A stretch of 64,000 bases of DNA from Sphingobacterium sp. CZ-UAM. GTDB taxonomy: Bacteria; Bacteroidota; Bacteroidia; Sphingobacteriales; Sphingobacteriaceae. This document shows, in pieces, positions 19,501 to 26,323 of the stretch (positions within the stretch are counted from its first letter, which is position 1; each line of letters opens with the position of its first letter). Where the stretch lies: positions 1,612,001 to 1,676,000 of the forward strand of contig NZ_MTCM01000001.1 of NCBI RefSeq assembly GCF_002000245.1. Reading direction: 5' to 3'. The translations under genes and the position numbers were made by a program. The notes beneath the pieces were generated by a model. It ran no database searches, was not told where the DNA came from, and was given only the letters and a program-made list of their open reading frames with translations.

Positions 19501-19773
19501 ACTATAACCGACCATTGAAAAAACCAAGATAGATTTACTATCCGACATCGTAATAATGTATTTACCATTTACATCGGTCGTGGTCGTCTTCGAACTTTCA
19601 TTTTTGGTGGAGACAGTAACTCCTGGAAGAATATTCCCCGCACTATCCTGGACTGTTCCATAGACCTCTCTGGTCTGCGCAAAAGTTGTTACCGAGAGTA
19701 ACATTAAACATAGACAGAGGTAAAGCCTTACATAAGGCCAACTGGCGTAGCTTCGTTGATTTCTTTTCTTCAT
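16555..19773 (-). CDS. SusC/RagA-type TonB-dependent outer-membrane transporter (SusC2)
   Basis: This 1072-residue protein has a signal peptide (LCLCLMLLSVTTFAQ), a carboxypeptidase-regulatory-like domain (VYGTVQDSAGNILPGVTVST), the TonB-box region LDEVVVTGFGS, a plug with FYIRGIATFGTQNKPLILID and IYGSRGANGVILVATKKG, and a beta-barrel that ends in NMGILASF with the terminal Phe typical of outer-membrane barrels. No STN signalling domain is present. It forms the import channel under SusD2, and the accessory genes with discoidin-like and DUF4998 domains follow on the same transcript. The start is supported by the signal peptide directly after it. The ECF-type promoter 105 nt upstream carries GGGACAT rather than GGGACAA. 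Confidence 0.95.
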   Translation of the reverse strand: MKKRNQRSYASWPYVRLYLCLCLMLLSVTTFAQTREVYGTVQDSAGNILPGVTVSTKNESSKTTTTDVNGKYIITMSDSKSILVFSMVGYSKQEIDTKGSTMLNVVMKQSPDAKLDEVVVTGFGSTRKRTDMIGAITTVRPSELKVPSSNLTQALQGRIAGVIGFQRSGEPGLDDADFYIRGIATFGTQNKPLILIDNIESSVDDLAILQTDDLESFSVMKDATATAIYGSRGANGVILVATKKGYEGPATVSLRLENTISQPTKQIRLADPITYMKLHNEAILTRSPLQELVYSYDKIDNTGKPGANPFVYPMTNWREELLKRSTMNQRVNANLSGGGQLARYYVSGAFTQDNGLLKTDERNTFSSNARNRMVSLLSNITLNFKRSTLLIRLNGQFEQYSGPIPGGAGMYRNIMRSNQTLFPAFFEPDEKTAHLNHILFGNTRLSIKDELPSSYNPYADLMRGYQQKNRSNMGAMLEFNHDFSNIIDGLKFRVMGNTSRQSSFSIDRAYNPFYYDLGSYNAQTGKYSINAINPKTGTEFLNFNESVPEVFSIMYLESTLTYAKTIAEKHNLSGLLVYNMRDKLQTGIRLNGGPATIQTSLPFRNMGISGKMSYTYDSRYFAEFNFGYNGSERFAKAKRYGFFPSVGAAWTISNEKFFAPLKKSITNFRLRGTYGIIGYDAIGDAFDRFFYLSEIDMRSNSKSYRFGSNLDEPSILGIDVLRYANENITWEKSYQKNIALELGLFNNYIFNVDLYHNRRTNMLQTRTDIPSTMGLAATPRDNIGEGVSKGIDINATMNNKFIGENFTLSAFGNFTLAKSKYTKFEEPDYDESYRSKIGHSFKQEFGYIAERLFVDEADVASSPRQTFGAYGAGDIKFRDVNGDGIITGRDQVPLGFPTTPEILYGAGFTLGYKGAHLSLFFQGSARQSFWINAGAGLVPDNFGTAPFIGDKQLLQAYVDDHWSESNRNIYALWPRLTADASFGLGNNSVNNTWFMRDGSFIRLKQAEIDYNFTQNGSKGLLKRAHIKQLRIYANGSNLLVWSPFKLWDPEMAGSGLNYPLQRVFNMGILASF

Positions 19774-19877
19774 TTGTTTTTTTAATTTAATAATTGGTTA
19801 AAATAACCAGCATCAATCCTACTCGATTAGACCTGGCCTACAGTTCACATAAAGGTTTTATAAAGATTAATGTATAA

Positions 19878-19902
19878 GACGGTTGAGTTGTCGAAATGTC
19901 CC
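19878..19902 (-). promoter_or_regulatory. ECF-type promoter for the susC2 operon
   Basis: On the minus strand: GGGACAT, 14 nt, CGTC, about 105 nt before the susC2 start. This is the only copy of the window-wide motif with a changed base in the first box. Confidence 0.68.
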
Positions 19903-20146
19903 TAAGAATTATTATTTAATAATGGCGAACGAAGATTCTAACGACAGATTAAGGTTTAAAAAACCCTTTAGTAAACTCGATCTGACCACTACTATGAAGA
20001 GCCGGGATAGCCATCTTCAACGATATTTCGGTCAGGACAGTTGGAAGCCGTCCCTGGGGTATGGTTTAGTTTTTCTCCCAACAGCGTATCATAAAAGAAA
20101 CGTCAATTGATAGACTTCAAAATACTGATCTTCCTACCTTAATCGT

Positions 20147-20228
20147 TATAAATTATCCGAGTGATGTATAAAAATTACGTTCAAAAGTTTATTGCTGGTA
20201 ATGGCTGTTGGAATGATCTACGCCTGCC
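20147..20228 (+). repeat. Copy of the 5' end of the lipoprotein gene at 27898
   Basis: These 82 bases match 27877-27958 with about five mismatches. The match covers the region just before the start codon and the first 20 codons. The start codon is changed from ATG to ATA and the copy breaks off at the IS982 remnant, so it cannot be expressed as the same protein. It is a scar of duplication or of a deleted paralogue. Confidence 0.8.
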
Positions 20229-20580
20229 GGTTCTGTTCATACTATTTGTTATAATGCGTTGTTTCATTTTATCTCACCAAAGGGAATGTTGATGACTGGA
20301 ACCTGCGACTTATGATGGATATGACAAAGGATATTTTTGGAAAACTTTATGGAGATAAAGGCTATATCTCAAAGGCCATCGCAGACATCCTTCGGGGAAA
20401 TGGAATACAGATGAAAACAAAGCCCCAGAAAAATATGAAAGGCATGATCCTAAGTCAGACTGATAAAATTATGCTCTGAAAAAGAGCGATAATAGAATTT
20501 GTGAACGACGAACTAAAAAATATATGCAAGATACAGCATACTAGACATCGATCAATAAACAACTTTTTATTGAATATTTT

Positions 20581-20588
20581 AGGAGCGT
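20581..20588. repeat. Left copy of the 8-bp target duplication
   Basis: AGGAGCGT occurs here and again at 21935-21942, directly outside the two inverted repeats of the IS256-family element. Removing one copy and the element rejoins the IS982 reading frame. Confidence 0.88.
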
Positions 20589-21934
20589 GAGACTGTAACC
20601 TGAACTGTGTCAACGGAATAATTCGATAAGATTATTTATATTCAATTATTCAAACGACATGGTCATGAAAGAAAAAGACCCATTTGACTTTGAACGCTTC
20701 AAGGCAGAAGCCATGCAAGGTCTTTACGAAGGTAAAAGTTTGTCTCCCAATGATGGCGTTCTGGCGCCGTTGATGAAGCATCTATTGGAATCGATGATGG
20801 ATGGCGAACTGGAGAACCACCTGAACGAAGAAAAAGCTTCGGGCAATAGCAACCGGCGCAACGGCAAAACAAAAAAGACAGTCCGGGGTCTCCATACCGG
20901 AACTTTTGAGCTTGAAACAGGACGGGATAGGTCAGGAACGTTCGAACCGAAAGTGGTACCAAAAAGACAGTTAATCATTACCGAACAGCTTGAAGGCCAT
21001 GTACTGAGCATGTATGCTAAAGGAATGAGCACACGGGCAATAAGTGAGTTTATCCGTGAAATGTACGCCATGGAGATCTCTGCCACGGAGATATCCCGGA
21101 TTACCGAAAGTGTGCTTCCTGCTGTGAATGAATGGCGGAGCAGGCCATTGGAAGCGGTGTATCCTTTTGTCTTCCTGGACTGTATGCATTATAAAGTCCG
21201 TCAAAACGGTACCGTAGAATCAAGAGCTATTTATAACATACTGGGAGTGGGTATGGATGGTAAAAAAGAGCTGATCGGACTTTATAGTTCAGAAAATGAA
21301 GGGGCGAAGTTCTGGCTTTCGGTTCTTACTGACCTTAAGCAGCGTGGCGTGGAAGACATCCTTATTGCCTGTATTGATGGTCTAAAAGGATTCCCAGAAG
21401 CCATAGAAGCTATTTTTCCGAAAACAAAGATCCAACTGTGCATTGTCCACCAGATCAGAACAAGCATGCGGTACGTAACCGAGAAAGATAAAAAGCTTGT
21501 AATGGATGATCTAAAGCCGGTCTATAAAGCCGTAAACGAAGAAATGGGGTATGAAAACCTCCTATCTTTCGAAGAAAAATGGGGCAAGAAATACCCTCTT
21601 GCCGCCAAATCCTGGATCGATAACTGGACTAATCTTTCCACTTTCTTTGAGTACGAAGAACAGGTTCGCAAGATTGTATACACCACAAATCCGATTGAGG
21701 GAATACACCGTCAGATACGAAAGATTACTAAGTCCAAGGGAGCGTTTAGCTCTGAACAGGCTTTATTGAAGCTGATGTATCTGATTATTAGGGATATTTC
21801 TAAAAAATGGACGATGCCAATACATAACTGGGGCTTGACTATATCCCAACTATATATTAGATTTGGGGATAGACTCAAACTCGAAAGAGGTTTTTAAGTT
21901 TTTAATCCAATGACACAGTTGGTGTTACACTCCC
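20589..21934 (+). mobile_element. IS256-family insertion sequence, apparently complete
   Basis: The 1346-bp element is bounded by imperfect 24-bp terminal inverted repeats (20589-20612 and 21911-21934, 19 of 24 positions matching; shared inner core AACTGTGTCA). It contains one intact transposase gene and is flanked by an 8-bp direct repeat AGGAGCGT (20581-20588 and 21935-21942), as expected for IS256-type insertion. Intact ends, an intact gene and an exact target duplication suggest recent insertion and possible activity. Confidence 0.92.
20659..21897 (+). CDS. IS256-family (mutator-type) transposase
   Basis: This 412-residue DDE transposase matches the usual length of IS256-family enzymes. 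An N-terminal region with GELENHLNEEKASGNSNRRNGKTKKT is the typical target/ends-binding part. The catalytic domain shows PFVFLDCMHYKVRQ (first Asp), LIACIDGLKGFPEAIEAIFP with QLCIVHQIR (second Asp and the family's CxxH), and a C-terminal segment VRKIVYTTNPIEGIHRQIRK in which the Glu of NPIEG is the third acidic residue. No frameshift or stop was found. The gene fills the element between its inverted repeats. Met3 (20665) is a possible start. Confidence 0.95.
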   Translation: MVMKEKDPFDFERFKAEAMQGLYEGKSLSPNDGVLAPLMKHLLESMMDGELENHLNEEKASGNSNRRNGKTKKTVRGLHTGTFELETGRDRSGTFEPKVVPKRQLIITEQLEGHVLSMYAKGMSTRAISEFIREMYAMEISATEISRITESVLPAVNEWRSRPLEAVYPFVFLDCMHYKVRQNGTVESRAIYNILGVGMDGKKELIGLYSSENEGAKFWLSVLTDLKQRGVEDILIACIDGLKGFPEAIEAIFPKTKIQLCIVHQIRTSMRYVTEKDKKLVMDDLKPVYKAVNEEMGYENLLSFEEKWGKKYPLAAKSWIDNWTNLSTFFEYEEQVRKIVYTTNPIEGIHRQIRKITKSKGAFSSEQALLKLMYLIIRDISKKWTMPIHNWGLTISQLYIRFGDRLKLERGF

Positions 21935-22039
21935 AGGAGCGTTGGCCGCATATACGTTTTTTCCTAAAAAAACATCATTAAATATTCAGTTTGAACAGCA
22001 AGAAAAGCAATTATCCCTTACTGCTTAAACCGAACTCAC

Positions 22040-22124
22040 ATTAAAATAATATTTTCTTGCTTTTAAAGGATTGATTTCAAGCTCCATCGTTGGTTCGCTG
22101 TGGGTCGTCCGATCAAAATTCAGG
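22040..22124 (-). repeat. Copy of an internal piece of the DUF4998 gene
   Basis: These 85 bases match 12982-13066 (inside the DUF4998 lipoprotein gene) with four mismatches. The copy begins exactly at the right end of the IS982 remnant and is too short to code for anything useful. It is the remains of a paralogous gene into which, or beside which, the IS982 element inserted. Confidence 0.82.
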
Positions 22125-22209
22125 ATAGCTTTTTTGTTTGCTATTTCATTTTAAATTAAGATGTTTAAAAAACTGAATAAATCCAAGATGAAATTTCCCA
22201 AGATATTTT

Positions 22210-22746
22210 CTAGTTATAAGGTGCCGAAAATTTACCGTCTGTAACAACAACATAAGCAGAGCCGTTTTGTAGACGTCCGGAAAATGTGCCTTTCACTCCC
22301 CATTTTGTTAGACTGGTAATAGTTAAAGTGAAATTGGTTCCATCGCTTCTGCCGCCCGAATAAACCGTAGTACCTGTATGTTTGCCTCCATTCCAATTCT
22401 GGATATAATAATCTGCGTCAAGTTCTAACGTGTTAGTACCTGCTACGGAATAGGTGGTTTCTTTTACACCTTCTTTTTCCGGTATTAAAAGACTAATACC
22501 AAATCCTATATTCATATCCTCCTTTTCCCACCCACCAATAACCACGAAATGTTCAACTTCGGTCGCGGGTTTATCGTTCGCATTGACTGCATAATTAAAC
22601 TTGCGCAGCTCTCCATTTATTTTGCAGGTTAGAAAGCTTTCATCATGAATGGTATCGGTGTTCGGATCCTCCATTTTGTCACATCCTAAAAGAGTAGTTA
22701 CAAAACTTAATAACATAAGAAAAATAAGAGATTTGAATGTTTTCAT
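22210..22746 (-). CDS. Lipoprotein of unknown function (DUF6252-like)
   Basis: This 178-residue lipoprotein has a signal peptide and lipobox LLGC followed by DKMEDPN. The mature part is a beta-rich domain beginning FLTCKINGELRKFNYAVNA and ending with WGVKGTFSGRLQN and VVVTDGKFSAPYN. The 'cINGe.f' opening and the 'v.GtFsg.l' near the end resemble the DUF6252 family of small Bacteroidota lipoproteins; this is an impression rather than a database result. It lies 91 nt downstream of the next small exported protein gene on the same strand. No catalytic residues were recognised. Confidence 0.6.
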   Translation of the reverse strand: MKTFKSLIFLMLLSFVTTLLGCDKMEDPNTDTIHDESFLTCKINGELRKFNYAVNANDKPATEVEHFVVIGGWEKEDMNIGFGISLLIPEKEGVKETTYSVAGTNTLELDADYYIQNWNGGKHTGTTVYSGGRSDGTNFTLTITSLTKWGVKGTFSGRLQNGSAYVVVTDGKFSAPYN

Positions 22747-22837
22747 TTTTATTGGTTTTAAATTTTAAAACTTAGATTCGAATACCACACCCATTCTTAC
22801 AAGAACAGTTTCATGAAAGAAAAACAAAGAAAGATTC

Positions 22838-23344
22838 CTAATTTTTCTTATTCTTAATTTCTAAACTAATCTTCCCATCTTCAATTTCTGTAACGTTATC
22901 TTCTGTAAAATCTTTAGAGTTTTTCAGAAATTCTTTCAACAGGTCCTCCGTACTACCCTGATGTATTACAATAATGGAAGAGGCCTTCGCATTTAATTTC
23001 GCAGTAGCTTTCTTTACTTTCGAGGAAGCCTCTAGAGATCCCTGTATTTTTTTAAGCTGCGCAAAGGTAACACTGCTGCCGCTGACGCTTACCGTGGTTT
23101 TATTGCCTGATATCTTATTGTTTTCTGTATCGCTCTCTGAAGCCGATTTCTTTTTAAAGAGCTTACCTAGTTTACCCACTAACTTTCCTGCTTTGTCACC
23201 TTTGGCTGCCGCATTATCTGCTGTATTTGATGCTCTGTCTACTCTATCTGCCGCCTTGTCTATTTTATCTAAAATACCTTGTGCACTTACTGTAGTGATG
23301 CCAAATAATAAAGAGGCGAAACAAATGATTACTGTTTTTTTCAT
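22838..23344 (-). CDS. Small exported lysine-rich protein of unknown function
   Basis: This 168-residue protein has a clear Sec signal peptide (MKKTVIICFASLLFGITTVSAQG). A helical, Ala/Asp/Lys-rich segment follows (about 22-60, KIDKAADRVDRASNTADNAAAKGDKAG), then KLFKKKSA and a C-terminal part with hydrophobic strands (SSIIVIHQG, ISLEIKNKKN). No family was recognised. It is divergently transcribed from the histidine kinase gene, and the palindrome-rich region between them also contains a TAnnTTTG box (23437-23444) on its own strand, so it is a plausible target of that two-component system. A role in the envelope stress response is only a guess. Confidence 0.6.
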   Translation of the reverse strand: MKKTVIICFASLLFGITTVSAQGILDKIDKAADRVDRASNTADNAAAKGDKAGKLVGKLGKLFKKKSASESDTENNKISGNKTTVSVSGSSVTFAQLKKIQGSLEASSKVKKATAKLNAKASSIIVIHQGSTEDLLKEFLKNSKDFTEDNVTEIEDGKISLEIKNKKN

Positions 23345-23436
23345 CGATTTTAGTATTTAATTAACTGATACTTAAGTTTGAGAGTACCCGGTTACTTTAC
23401 CGCGTCCAATATAAGCCCCTTTCTATGGCTATATAT

Positions 23437-23444
23437 CAAAATTA
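23437..23444 (-). promoter_or_regulatory. Bacteroidota -7 box for the gene starting at 23344
   Basis: The minus-strand sequence TAATTTTG matches the TAnnTTTG consensus used by the primary sigma factor of Bacteroidota. It lies about 93 nt before the start codon. No clear -33 TTG was found. Confidence 0.4.
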
Positions 23445-23456
23445 GACATAAGAATA

Positions 23457-23515
23457 AGCTATTTTATAGCTGTAAATAGCTATTTTTATATCTAGCTGAA
23501 AACAGCTGTTTTCTC
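23457..23515. promoter_or_regulatory. Palindrome-rich operator between divergent promoters
   Basis: A cluster of AGCT-centred inverted repeats: AGCTAT-TTT-ATAGCT (23457-23471); a 24-bp unit at 23466-23489 (ATAGCTGTAAATAGCTAT...) repeated imperfectly at 23492-23515 (CTAGCTGAAAACAGCTGT...), 26 nt apart; and within the second unit a perfect 16-bp palindrome GAAAACAGCTGTTTTC (23498-23513). It lies between the minus-strand box at 23437 and the plus-strand box at 23530, as expected for a shared operator. Confidence 0.6.
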
Positions 23516-23529
23516 TTTTTATTTTAACT

Positions 23530-23537
23530 TATATTTG
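23530..23537 (+). promoter_or_regulatory. Bacteroidota -7 box for the histidine kinase gene
   Basis: TATATTTG fits the TAnnTTTG consensus and lies 86 nt before the kinase start codon. The 16-bp palindrome ends about 17 nt upstream, over the place where a -33 box would be. Confidence 0.5.
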
Positions 23538-23622
23538 AGAATAAAGTAGAAAAAGATTGTATTAAAAATATTAATTACAAAGCTCCAACTATGATTAATT
23601 CTATACAATAGTTTCAAATGTT

Positions 23623-25572
23623 ATGAAGAGAATCTGTCTAATTGCTTTATTGTTATTACCCATTCTAAATAAGGCACAATTAATACCTCCAAATAGCCGA
23701 AAATTTGTTGACAGTCTAAATGCTATAATTGACAAACGAAATAAACAGTCCGATAGCGTTAAGATAATAGCCTACTTTGCTTTATCAAGATACTGGGGTA
23801 AAGAAAAAGATACTGTAAAGGCTAGGTACTTTCTAATACAGGGAAAAAAAATGAGTAAAAGCTCCCATTATTTGTATGCCACTTACCTATATTCTATGGG
23901 CATGAATTCGATGTACATAAACAATAAGATAAATGCAAAAAAATACCTCTTAAAGGCAGATAGTGTATTTGCGTATGGTAAAACTAAAGATTATTACATA
24001 GCGCGGGCCAAGTTGTGGAACAATTATTCTATTTTATTGTCTACAGAAAATAAACATAACCAAGCTATAGATATTTTATTAAATAAAGTAGTTCCATTAG
24101 CAACATTGTCTGGAAATCTGCCAATGGTGGGGACAGCTTATGCGAATGTCGCCAATTTGTTAAGTGGCTTAAGCCAAAATGAAAAAGCTTCGGTTTATTT
24201 TGAGAAAAGCATAGACGTATTGGAAAACATAAAGATAGACACGATGGTTTTAGCAAATGCTTATAATAATAGCGCAAGAAATAGTATGGTGCTAAATAGA
24301 TTTGAGGAAACCAAAATATTGCTCAATAAAGCCAGATCGCTTTTAAAAGCCCGTACCAATACATCGTCCTTTGTTTATTACTGTGGATTCGAAAGTTATT
24401 ATTGGTTAAAGCTAAAACAATTCGATAAGTCTCTTATTGTGTTAAATAAAGGCTTAGAAATGGCGAAAAAATTAAACCTGGGCCTGGCAAAAAATAATCT
24501 CTTAAATCAGAAATACAACATTCTTAACGAACAAGAAAATCATGATGCCGCACGAGATATTATTATGGAAATCATAAAGGGCGATAGTAACACGTATATA
24601 GAAGCTAAAACACTTCATTATAAGCAAGCTTATGAAACCTATAGCAAACTTAAAAACTTACCTGAAGCTTATAAATGGCTTGAAAAATATACTCTTTTAA
24701 GAGATAGTGCAAACAATATTAGATTAAAAGAGGAAGTAAATAAGGTGGAAATAAAATTCAGAAGTGCTGAAAATAACAGGCAAATTAACGAATTAAAGAT
24801 CGCTAATGAAAAATCCCGTTTAGCAACCAAAAATAGTTACTTGCTTAACTGGCTACTGGGTTCAATAAGTTTTCTAACGCTATCTCTACTTATTTTTGGC
24901 ATCTATTATTATCGTAACCAAAAAAAGAACATCTCACAGAAAGCACAAATTCAATTCGTCCAGTTTATGTTGGAGGGCCAGGAAAAGGAACGCAATCGGA
25001 TAGCCAGAGATTTACACGATGGTTTGGGAAATATGCTTACTGTGGTGAAATTAAATTTGAGGCAATTTGCTAAAGAAAATCCAACGCTAGAACTCAATGA
25101 GATTATAGATCAGCTAGGGTATTCGATAAACGAACTTAGACGGATTGCACACGATATGATGCCAGAAATGTTAATGACTCTCGGTTTAGAAGCAGCTTTG
25201 AGTGATTTGTGCGAATCACTAGCATCTGATGATTTTGAAGTACATTATCAATTCACGGGTTTAGAAAATACTACTCCTCAACAAATACAAATCACGATTT
25301 ATCGCATTGTACAAGAGCTGCTTACCAACGTTGTAAAACATGCCAATGCTAAAAATGTGCTCTTGCAATGTACTTATAACAAACCAATCTTTTCTATTAA
25401 TCTGGAGGATGATGGAAAAGGATTTGACATCAATTTTTTACACGAAAAACAAGGAATTGGCTTAAACAACATTAGGAGTCGTATAGCATATTTAAATGGA
25501 AAAATAGAAGTTAGATCAAAAATAAATCAACCTGGTACCTTAATAAATATAGAATTACATGTTAGATCATAA
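23623..25572 (+). CDS. TPR-containing sensor histidine kinase (HisKA_3 / NarL-type)
   Basis: This 649-residue membrane kinase has a signal peptide (MKRICLIALLLLPILNKAQ), a periplasmic helical-repeat sensor region of TPR type (about 30-400), one transmembrane helix (LLNWLLGSISFLTLSLLIFG), a dimerisation/phosphoacceptor domain with KERNRIARDLHDGLGN (His465) and an ATPase domain with IVQELLTNVVKHANAKN, LEDDGKGFD and GIGLNNIRSR. This is the LiaS/DegS/NarX-like HisKA_3 class, which partners LuxR-type regulators. The response regulator gene overlaps its 3' end by 14 nt. The signal sensed by the TPR region is unknown. The palindromic operator upstream suggests autoregulation. Confidence 0.93.
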   Translation: MKRICLIALLLLPILNKAQLIPPNSRKFVDSLNAIIDKRNKQSDSVKIIAYFALSRYWGKEKDTVKARYFLIQGKKMSKSSHYLYATYLYSMGMNSMYINNKINAKKYLLKADSVFAYGKTKDYYIARAKLWNNYSILLSTENKHNQAIDILLNKVVPLATLSGNLPMVGTAYANVANLLSGLSQNEKASVYFEKSIDVLENIKIDTMVLANAYNNSARNSMVLNRFEETKILLNKARSLLKARTNTSSFVYYCGFESYYWLKLKQFDKSLIVLNKGLEMAKKLNLGLAKNNLLNQKYNILNEQENHDAARDIIMEIIKGDSNTYIEAKTLHYKQAYETYSKLKNLPEAYKWLEKYTLLRDSANNIRLKEEVNKVEIKFRSAENNRQINELKIANEKSRLATKNSYLLNWLLGSISFLTLSLLIFGIYYYRNQKKNISQKAQIQFVQFMLEGQEKERNRIARDLHDGLGNMLTVVKLNLRQFAKENPTLELNEIIDQLGYSINELRRIAHDMMPEMLMTLGLEAALSDLCESLASDDFEVHYQFTGLENTTPQQIQITIYRIVQELLTNVVKHANAKNVLLQCTYNKPIFSINLEDDGKGFDINFLHEKQGIGLNNIRSRIAYLNGKIEVRSKINQPGTLINIELHVRS

Positions 25573-26194
25573 ACCAACATTAATCATTGTCGATGACCAT
25601 CCTATTGTTTTAGAAGGATTAGTTAAAATATTTACCAAAAATACTGAATTTGAAGTTATAGCAAACTTTACTCGAGGAAATGATTTGCTGTCGTTTTTAA
25701 GAGGGAAATCTGTAGATGTGGCTTTAATCGATATTATTTTACCAGATATCAATGGAATGGCTTTATGTAAGGAAATAAAAAAAATAGCGCCCTATACTAT
25801 CGTAATCGGCTTAAGCAATCATCAAGCGCGAAGTGCTGTTACTAAAATGTTAAAAAATGGAGCAAATGGCTACATCCTTAAAGATGCATCAATTGAGGAA
25901 ATTACGAACTGTGTGAGAGAAGCTTTAAAAGGTAAAATTGTTTTCAGCAGTGGAATTGCAGAAGTAATGTCTAAACCACAAGTAAGAACACAATGGACTT
26001 TTGTCAAACTAACACCAAGAGAGAATGAAATTTTAAAATTAGTTGCACAGGGTTTCACCTCTTTAAAAATAGCAGAAATTCTTTTTCTAAGTCGATTCAC
26101 AGTAGAAAATCACAGGAAAAACCTACTACAAAAATTTCAGGCAAAAAATATTGCTGAATTGATAAGTAACGCTACGCAACAAGGGCTACTTTGA
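25559..26194 (+). CDS. LuxR/NarL-family response regulator
   Basis: This 211-residue protein has a receiver domain (about 6-125: LIIVDDHPIVLEGL acidic pocket, phosphoacceptor Asp58 in VALIDIILPDING, and GANGYILKDAS with the conserved Lys) and a C-terminal HTH domain (about 150-205: LTPRENEILKLVAQGFTSLKIAE and LSRFTVENHRKNLLQKF). It is the output partner of the kinase, whose gene it overlaps by 14 nt. It should bind DNA as a dimer, and the palindromes at 23457-23515 are the obvious candidate site. Length and motifs are normal for the family. Confidence 0.95.
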   Translation: MLDHKPTLIIVDDHPIVLEGLVKIFTKNTEFEVIANFTRGNDLLSFLRGKSVDVALIDIILPDINGMALCKEIKKIAPYTIVIGLSNHQARSAVTKMLKNGANGYILKDASIEEITNCVREALKGKIVFSSGIAEVMSKPQVRTQWTFVKLTPRENEILKLVAQGFTSLKIAEILFLSRFTVENHRKNLLQKFQAKNIAELISNATQQGLL

Positions 26195-26263
26195 AGTAAT
26201 CAGGATATAATAAGATCAACAGACCTCGGGTCAACAGTTCGCTTAAATAGATCATATTTCTTC

Positions 26264-26288
26264 GGGACAATTTGTGTATTAGATCGTC
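26264..26288 (+). promoter_or_regulatory. ECF-type promoter for the TlpA-like gene at 26324
   Basis: GGGACAA (26264-26270), 14 nt, CGTC (26285-26288). The start codon follows 35 nt later. It separates this gene from the two-component system upstream. Confidence 0.75.
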
Positions 26289-26323
26289 ATATAAAATATA
26301 TACAGGTAAGCGATTTCAAACAA

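Larger units (their letters stand above)
20255..22028 (+). pseudogene. Broken IS982-family transposase, interrupted by an IS256-family element
   Basis: The reading frame LTKGNVDDWNL...FGKLYGDKGYIS...KPQKNMKG...[15 protein letters not shown]...[15 protein letters not shown] is the C-terminal half of an IS982-family transposase. It carries an internal TGA before KRAIIEF, and the N-terminal half is missing (left limit near 20255). The frame stops at the IS256 insertion (20588) and resumes exactly after the repeated target (21943) as LAAYTFFPKKTSLNIQ...LSLTA, ending at TAA 22026-22028. Joining across the element restores one continuous frame. The right end near 22040 (CCGAACTCACATTA) resembles an IS982 terminus. 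The element is therefore dead and older than the IS256 insertion. Confidence 0.82.

Noticed and set aside
19883..20110. A 75-residue plus-strand open frame starting MSCRNVPKNYY
   Set aside because: It overlaps the susC2 promoter, has no signal peptide, domain or partner, and lies in the scarred region before the IS elements. More likely chance or a remnant.
20699..21204. Several minus-strand open frames across the IS256 transposase
   Set aside because: They are mirror-strand shadows of the transposase gene, with no signal peptide, domain or promoter.
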